DNA from: Hibiscus mutabilis
Lineage: Eukaryota; Streptophyta; Magnoliopsida; Malvales; Malvaceae
Reading direction: 5' to 3'
Assembly (NCBI GenBank): GCA_019671005.1
Contig: CM033747.1
Span: 22,347,188 to 22,411,187, forward strand
Length of the DNA stretch: 64,000 nucleotides
The notes beneath the pieces were generated by a model, which saw only the letters and a list, made by a program, of their open reading frames with translations, did not search any database and was not told where the DNA came from. Shown piece by piece: positions 57,885-64,000 of the stretch (its first letter is position 1; every line of letters begins with the position of its first letter). Position numbers and translations under genes: made by a program.

Positions 57885-60800
57885 TGCACAATCAAACACA
57901 CGCTAAGTTCGAACTTAGTGAGGCAATAAAGGAAGTTAATAACAATAATTTAAATTTTGTTTGACTTAATGGCTATGTTTATATAACATGATACAAATAT
58001 GCCAATATACTACTTTGTATTGCATTGGTAATTATTTACTACATGCAATGCTGACAAACTTTAATGTTTATCTATTTATCATAATGTGCCATATATGCAT
58101 AAATTCATCATGATCACTAGACATGTATTACCATCATGTTAATCATATATTAACATAATACGAACCGGATAAAAATTTCTTACCAATATACTTGCCATTT
58201 ATTCCAAAAGCTCATAAGCTTTTCCACCTGTTTATCTTTTATTAACCAACAAACCATAGCCCAAATATAAGCCTATGAGGACCCTGGGTACACGAGTCAA
58301 AACCACACACAAGGTTGTGCTAACCATACGCAAGTAAGGTCGTGCTAACCATCCGCATGTAAGGCCGTGCTAGCCATATACACTAAGTGTCCTTTATATA
58401 CACTATAATGCTAAACCGAGTATGCAGCGTGGTGCTGGACTCTATGGCATGCCAACTATACCATGTCCCTCAATGACATACTTGGGCATATATTCCATAT
58501 TTATTCCATCCATGGCAATATATATCAATATAATTTAACATTGGGCAATTCATACCTGAAATAACATTCATAGTATAACTAGTGATCCATGCATTTATGT
58601 TCAACCTTTGACATATTTAAAACATGTCAAATATATAATCAATGACATAAATATCATGCCAATATATACACAAGGTAGACTTATCGCAAGTCTTCCTAAT
58701 GATTTATAAAACATTCATGTATTATGTTATGTATGCATTGCACTCACCTTGGACACTTAACACAATGCCTCATTAAATCTTAGTTCGATCTTTTCTTTCA
58801 TAGAACCTCGAACCTTCTTTGATTCGGACTTGACTTCATTAATCACATGAATAAAATAAAATATTTGTTAGATTCAAATCTAACATTAACTTAAACATGC
58901 TGTCTAATATAATCATTCGAATTTAAAATTTCCAAATATTTTTCCTTTCTTCCTTGTACTATTCAAAACTCATTATGGTCCCTAGTGACCAATATGAACT
59001 TCCAATAATTCTTCCGAGCTTGCTAACTAACAATTGAAAACAAAATGTTTCAAATACCATTTTCTGACGGCTTGCGTTACCTTCAAATATTTACTTATAC
59101 AGGGTAGAATACATACTGGATCTTAATTTCCTTTATACTGGAGAAACTAGATTCGATAACGATTCTAACGGTATAAGCCACATAATTAATAAAATCTACA
59201 AAAATTATGGAAAATCACTGAATTCATGTCACATATTGTCGAGGCAGAAAATTGCTCTATAATTTTTCTGACCTTCATTGGATTAAAAATTCATATCTTT
59301 TAACTCGAAACTCGAAATCAGTCTCCGTTTGTTGGAAACGAAAATAGACTAACAAATATTTACAAAAGTATAAAATTCATCATCTAACCATTTTTGTAGA
59401 ATTTATGGTGAAATTTTAAACTTACTGCCATAATTCAATTCCAACATAACTTTCCATAAATAACTTCTAGTTTACACCAACTTCTCCCTATTTCTCTACT
59501 TGTCAATTTAGTCCCATCACTTTACTTCAAATGACTAGAATAAAGCTTGTATTCATATGTTCTCTTTACATCCTTCATCAAAATAAGCTTAAACCTTTAC
59601 TTCTCTAATTTATCTTGATTTGTCGAGATGGTCACCAAAATTTCAAATATAAGGATTCAAGCCTCTTAGCTTTGCAAATTAGTCCTCCAATCAACATTAC
59701 TACCTTAATTCCATCATTTTAACTAAAAATCAGATTTACTCCTTCTACATATCCTCTTTTTCGAATAGACCATTCAAGTTTGACAATTTGTCAAAATGGT
59801 CACTAATGTGATTAATCATCGATTTAGCATTCTAACTTCATTTTCATGTCTCTAACATCATTAATAATATAAATACACATCAAATTCATAAAAAATCAGA
59901 TCTGGGCCTTTAATTTTGAAGCTTGCCGAAATGGTCCCTATGTATTTAACTTAGGGTATTGCTTTCAAACAACAAATCAAGCTTACTAGATCATTAATCC
60001 AACATCACAAACCCTAAGTTAGACTTGAATCCACAAAACCTAGTCTTCTCTATATAAACTGAAATATGTAGGGTTTAAATCCCAACTCAATAACATGATT
60101 CTAACATCATACAAGCATGATTCCAACTTAAAATCAACCATGGATTCATAAAATCATAAAAGCCCCAATTTGTTCATAAACCCTATTTTCTTCCACTTAT
60201 CAATTTCATCAACCAAGCAAGTATTCTATAAATTATTTACATCAAAAGATAGAGCTCAAAAAGTAGAACAACTGTGTAGTTCGAAAGATTACATAAAAAT
60301 CGAGATTTGAGGCTTAAATCAAGCTTGGAAAATTTTCTTCTTCTTTCCTCTAGCTCCCATGGTACATGGATGGAAAAAAGATGAATATTTGTTCATCTTT
60401 TTCTATTCTTTTACACTTGCAACTATTAAATGAATTTTAAATTTATTTAAATAGTGAAATTATCAATTTAGCCTTTAAATCCAATGGCTAATTTAGTCTC
60501 ATCCAAAATCAAGGGCCAAGATTAAATCCATGCATATTTCATCTTCCAAAATCATCCTCAAAATTTTAAAAAAATTTCAAAATTGCCATCCTTTCCAAAT
60601 GACCAATTGGCCCTCAACTAGCCTTTATTTACTAGTTTGTTTCAAAATTGTCATTTCATTATAATCTTACTTAACTAGTTCCTTCTCAACCGGCCACTAT
60701 TCCATAAATATAATTTTATGATTTTCCATGGCTTATGAAATAGCTTCTGAATTTTACATTCAATCCGATTTCCCAATATTCACTAAATACTTCTACTACG

Positions 60801-61474
60801 ATTTTACCTTTACCTAGCTATTGGATTTATTTTGAAAATTCTATATTTCCATATTTGGAAAATAAATACCATTATCTCATAAAATCCTAACTCAGTCTAT
60901 TATTCTAATAATTATCGAAAATCCTCCTAATGGTGAAATAATCGTTTTGTCGCCAAATCCAATGAATCCATAATGTACCACATGTCATCATCCTTCATCC
61001 AATGGTCTAGATTTAATCTTGAGTTAATAGTTTACCAAGTCTGCCCTTGTGATTTTCCAAAATATGATCTTGCCATTTTTATCCAACGGCTCATATTTAA
61101 CATAGAAAATCAACTTAAATCCAAGGGTTCATATTCTTCCAACACAAAGAAAATATCTTAGACATGTAAAATGACATAATTAACCTTGCCTTATCATCCT
61201 TCAGAATATTCTGGATATTTGATTCGATCCGATTATCCGAATATTTTTTTGAACTTTATCGCTTTATAGCCTTTAATACAAACTCCGTACAAAAAATGCA
61301 GGAAACATGAAAACGTCATTCTTGGGGGTATACTATTCATATATGGGGTTAAAATACACAACTTTTGAAAATTACACTTTGGTCCCTAAACTTTTCCAAA
61401 GTTTATACTTTAGCTATAAAACTTTCAAAATTTACATTTTGGTCACTAGCCAAAAATTGGGATATTACATTCAT

Positions 61475-61845
61475 TCTTTGCATATTTGTCCTATAAAGAA
61501 AAGAAAATCTTATAGGATTAGACAAGTATAGGTTCCTAAAGGAACTAAGGACATTGATAATGATGTCAAAGGATTCAAAGCAATTTCGATACCAAAAATC
61601 AAGTAAAATGTCTCTTGTAGGTGTATTGGAGCAATGGTAAGAAAAACAAAGATATGGAAATGCTCTAGTCACACAAGTGAAGAAGATGGGTGCAGTTAAA
61701 GATATATTTGATTTTGATATAACTAGGACTTCATTGTAAATAAATAAAATTTTAAGGTACTTGTTTTTACTCACTAAATTAACAAGCATTCGAACTTAAA
61801 CATTTTTCTAAGTTAACTCTTGAATTCCAACCATTTTGGTAACTG
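61475..61845 (+). pseudogene. Element C gag, continuation after element B
   Basis: The first codons supply the second half of the zinc knuckle started at 39363 (a Cys four residues after the junction His side, then PIKKRKSY). A VPKGTKDI-like segment that normally follows the knuckle in Copia gag-pol comes next, with a stop in between. Beyond about 61600 no domain could be read, and similarity ends before the next LTR-like sequence. Confidence 0.65.
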
Positions 61846-62438
61846 AATATAGATACGTCCTATAGGGTACCGGTATAGGTTTTTGTTACTAGAAGGCAAT
61901 TTTATACATAATGGCTTACGCATACCAGTACAACTATACGCGTATCGATACGACTTTTTGAAACTATTAACCAAATTGTGCTACGAGTACCGGTATGCCA
62001 TAGGCTGTATTGGCACATGGATTAAGGATTTTAAAATATTTTTAAATAATTTTTTGACCATTGCCTTGTGAGATTTCTTGGAACCAACTTTTAAAAGTTT
62101 TTTAAGCGTACTGGCACACCTATATGAGTACTGATATCCTCTGTTCTTAAAATGTTCCAAGGATACCAGTGAGCAAAATCGGTATCGAAACCTTTTGTTA
62201 AATCGCCACTTCATACTGGTACATCTGCCCTCGTACCAGTACCCTTTTGTTGCAACAGCTATTTCTATTTTGGGCAGGTACTGATACGGATGCTTGTGTA
62301 CCGATACCAAGTGTTGCTAGACAACATTTATTACGGGAGATTTGCAGCCCAACGGCTCTATTCAATATCCCAATTTCCCAAATGTTTCACATCCTCTTTA
62401 GCAGATCCAAAGGTTTATCAATAAATCTACAAGACAAG
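61846..62438 (+). mobile_element. Element D (Copia type) LTR/leader fragment
   Basis: GTACCGGTAT, CGTATCGATACG, GTACCGGTATGCC and similar motifs recur between 61865 and 62310, as in the LTRs at 27421 and 34870. A CCCAACGGCTC phrase at 62347 also recalls those LTRs. The CAACA end and primer site are not found, so part of the LTR/leader seems deleted. Confidence 0.6.
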
Positions 62439-62988
62439 CCATGACCTCTACTTTCGGCAACTACTTCAAGGAATCTCAATCCATCTCTAAACCACTATAT
62501 TTTAATAGGGGTAAACTACCCTTATTGGAATAATAGAATAAGGCTTTTCATCAAGTCTAATGAATACCTCTTTTGGGATGTAGTGGTGGATAGACCGACT
62601 ATTCTAATGAAGAGAGTGTTGACTCGTTCCCAAGGAAAGACAAGAATAGACTGATGATGATCAGAAGAAGTTGCAACTCAACGACAAAGCCATGCACATC
62701 TTGTTTTGTGCCCTTGGACCAAATGAGTATGCTAAGATTTTTTCTTCCTTGAGTGCTAAAGAGATTTGGGATAAGCTAGAAGTTACTCATGAGGGTACTA
62801 ATAAAGTGAAGAAGACCAAGATTGGACTCCTCAATCTTAGCTATGAGAACTTCAAAATAGAACTGGATGAAGACATCACCAAGATGTTTGATCAATTCTC
62901 TGTTATTGCCAATGGGCTAAAAAGCTATAGAGAAGTCATTCTGAAAGATAAACTTGTACGAAAGCGTATCTATTCTCTTTCTAAATCA
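62439..62988 (+). pseudogene. Element D gag, UBN2 domain
   Basis: The ATG at 62439 begins MTSTFGNYFKESQSISKPLY, then a frameshift with stops falls at the usual GxNYPYW motif; FHQV/FIKSNEYLFWDVVVDRP-type sequence continues in another frame. From 62671 a 106-residue frame has NDKAMHILFCALGPNEYAKI, SAKEIWDKLEVTHEG, TKIGLLNLSYENFKI and DEDITKMFDQFSVIANGLK, the standard UBN2 core. A TGA at 62989 ends it. Confidence 0.85.
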
Positions 62989-63567
62989 TGAGATTCAAAG
63001 AAGACCACCATCATCGAAGGCAATGATCTTAAGACCTTGAAGCTTAATTCTCTCATGTGGTTACTTCTCACTCATGAGCTTATGAAGCAAGGAAAGAAAT
63101 AAGAAGAAAAGAAGAAGAAGAAGAAGAAGAAGAAGAAGGAAGTAGAGAGGAAGAAAGTTGGGATTCTTCTTAAAGCTTCACAAGAAGAAAGTGATTTTAG
63201 TGAAGAAGAAGATGAAGAAATGGCTCTGCTAGCCAAGAGATTTACAAGGTTCATTAAATCCAACTATGGAAGGAAGTTCCAACGAAGAGAGGTCTTCAAG
63301 AACAAACTGAAGGAAAAAGAGATGGACCAAATCATTTTTTATGAGTGCAAAAAGCTGGGACACATCAAGTTCGATTGTCCCCAATTCAAGAAGAAAAGCT
63401 TAAGGAAGAAGAATAAGCTCAAGGCACATGTGGCTACTTGGAGTGATGAAGACTCATCCGATGAGGAGGAGCAAGAGGTAGCCAACCTATGTCTCATGGC
63501 ACTTGAGGAGGATTCTAAGGAAACCTATAATTCATCTGCATTTGATTTCACTCTTCATGAGCTTTAA
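62989..63567 (+). pseudogene. Element D gag, basic region and altered zinc knuckle
   Basis: After the stop at 62989 the frame resumes with a STIIEGNDLKTLKL-like segment and the GAA tract. From 63220 a 115-residue frame has ALLAKRFTRFIKSNYGRKF, then FYECKKLGHIKFDCP. This is a CCHC knuckle in which the first Cys is replaced by Phe. An acidic stretch (DEDSSDEEEQE) follows, and the frame stops at 63567. Nucleocapsid function would be impaired. Confidence 0.82.
63104..63140 (+). repeat. (GAA)n simple repeat
   Basis: GAAGAAGAAG runs on within gag of element D and encodes Lys/Glu-rich sequence; it is the kind of tract prone to slippage. Confidence 0.9.
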
Positions 63568-64000
63568 GAAGCTTTTAATGAATGACAAGAGGTTTATGAT
63601 AAATTAGTTTTGAAGTATAAAGAATCAATTTAGAAAAAAAAGAAAACTATTTTGGATTTGAAAAACCAAAATGATTATTTATCTAAAACTAATGTGGAAC
63701 TTAAAAGGAAATTTGAGGATATGCAAGCAAACCAAAAAGATTTTGAAAAGGAAAATCAAGACTTGCATAACTTATTTTCAAGAGTTCATGACGATCACAA
63801 AAAAGAAGTAGGTGATCTTAAAACTTCTTTAAACAAAGTTGGGTCTAACCGTTTTGAAAAAAGGAAGTCATTCAAAACCCAACTATGTTAAAAAAAACTT
63901 TAATGGGTACAAACATAGAGGCTTCCAAAGGCTCTCTAACGATAAAAGAGTTAGAAGTGTTTGGGTTCCTAAGGAACTTTTAACTTCTAACAATGTTGAT
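63568..64000 (+). pseudogene. Element D gag coiled-coil and gag-pol junction
   Basis: The frame at 63652-63891 is a Lys/Glu/Asn-rich probable coiled coil (LKNQNDYLSKTNVELKRKF, DFEKENQDLHNL). A frameshift follows, and near 63945-63985 RVRSVWVPKELL marks the conserved VWVPK segment that precedes the protease in this Copia type. The element continues beyond the window. Confidence 0.7.

Larger units (their letters stand above)
39364..61469 (-). mobile_element. Element B: Tekay-type chromovirus, 22.1 kb with three nested solo LTRs
   Basis: The 3' LTR is 39364-46792 (with a solo LTR at 40475-43953) and the 5' LTR 54580-61469 (with a solo LTR at 54909-57884); each is about 3.9 kb without its insertion. 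The internal region 46793-54579 holds a third solo LTR (48464-53750), leaving only about 2.5 kb of heavily decayed pol. A tRNA-Met primer site is at 54564-54574. Flanks GTCAT (39359-39363) and TTCAT (61470-61474) are a 5-bp target duplication with one mismatch. It split element C gag. Confidence 0.9.
54580..61469 (-). repeat. 5' LTR of element B (interrupted)
   Basis: It starts TGTAACACCCC and ends GATATTACA on the plus strand. Hairpin 57899-57924 (a perfect CTAAGTTCGAACTTAG palindrome), tandem units 58315-58380 and core 58437-58462 match the 3' LTR. The solo LTR 54909-57884 interrupts it. Confidence 0.88.

Overview
This is a stretch of plant nuclear genome, AT-rich and built almost entirely of transposable elements around one broken host gene. 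Introns with GT/AG borders, Tekay/Del-type chromovirus retrotransposons with LTRs near 4 kb, tRNA-Met primer sites and hAT/MULE MITEs all point to a dicot. Element style (long TGTAAYAYC...GGTGTTACA LTRs) suggests Malvaceae, perhaps cotton, but that is an inference. No bacterial gene, CRISPR array, rRNA or intact tRNA was seen.

Host gene. Exons on the minus strand encode the N-terminal two thirds of KRR1, a KH-domain protein of the small-subunit processome. Exons 1-4 lie at 24094-18665 and exons 5-7 at 5115-4638; exons 5-7 occur again at 2446-1970 through a 2.66 kb direct duplication. A Copia element sits in intron 2 (19131-23091) and an 11.4 kb Tekay-type element in intron 4 (5206-16637). Exons 1 and 2 each carry a short tandem duplication that shifts the frame, the exon 5 acceptor is AT instead of AG, and the 3' exons are absent. 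It is a pseudogene as read here.

Layout. 1-1425: duplicate of the end of the Tekay element. 1592-6919: tandem duplication of KRR1 exons plus part of an LTR. 5206-16637: Tekay element A (minus). 16865-17960: two hAT-type MITEs. 18665-24094: KRR1 5' half with Copia insert. 24931-25723: MULE/Pack-MULE candidate with 9-bp target duplication. 26645-29030: GC-rich repeat and 5'-truncated Copia-type LTR holding a MITE. 29110-29237: SINE-like sequence. 29610-31706: solo LTR. 31712-34415: unexplained repeats, two minus-strand ORFs, a foldback and a long-TIR MITE. 34611-61.8k: a nest of elements. A Copia element (C) has a solo LTR inside its 5' LTR and a 22.1 kb Tekay element (B) inside its gag zinc-knuckle codons; B itself carries three further solo LTRs (3.5, 5.3 and 3.0 kb). 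61850-64000: start of another decayed Copia element (D) running off the window.

Most interesting pattern. The gypsy-type LTRs, although divergent in sequence, share one internal order in the sense direction: a core near TATAGTTGGCATGCCATAG, then a family-specific tandem array, then a hairpin after CTCACTA whose stem is kept by compensatory changes, then in several families GTAGGT. A second signal, the self-complementary decamer GTAYCGRTAC, is clustered in both Copia and gypsy LTRs.
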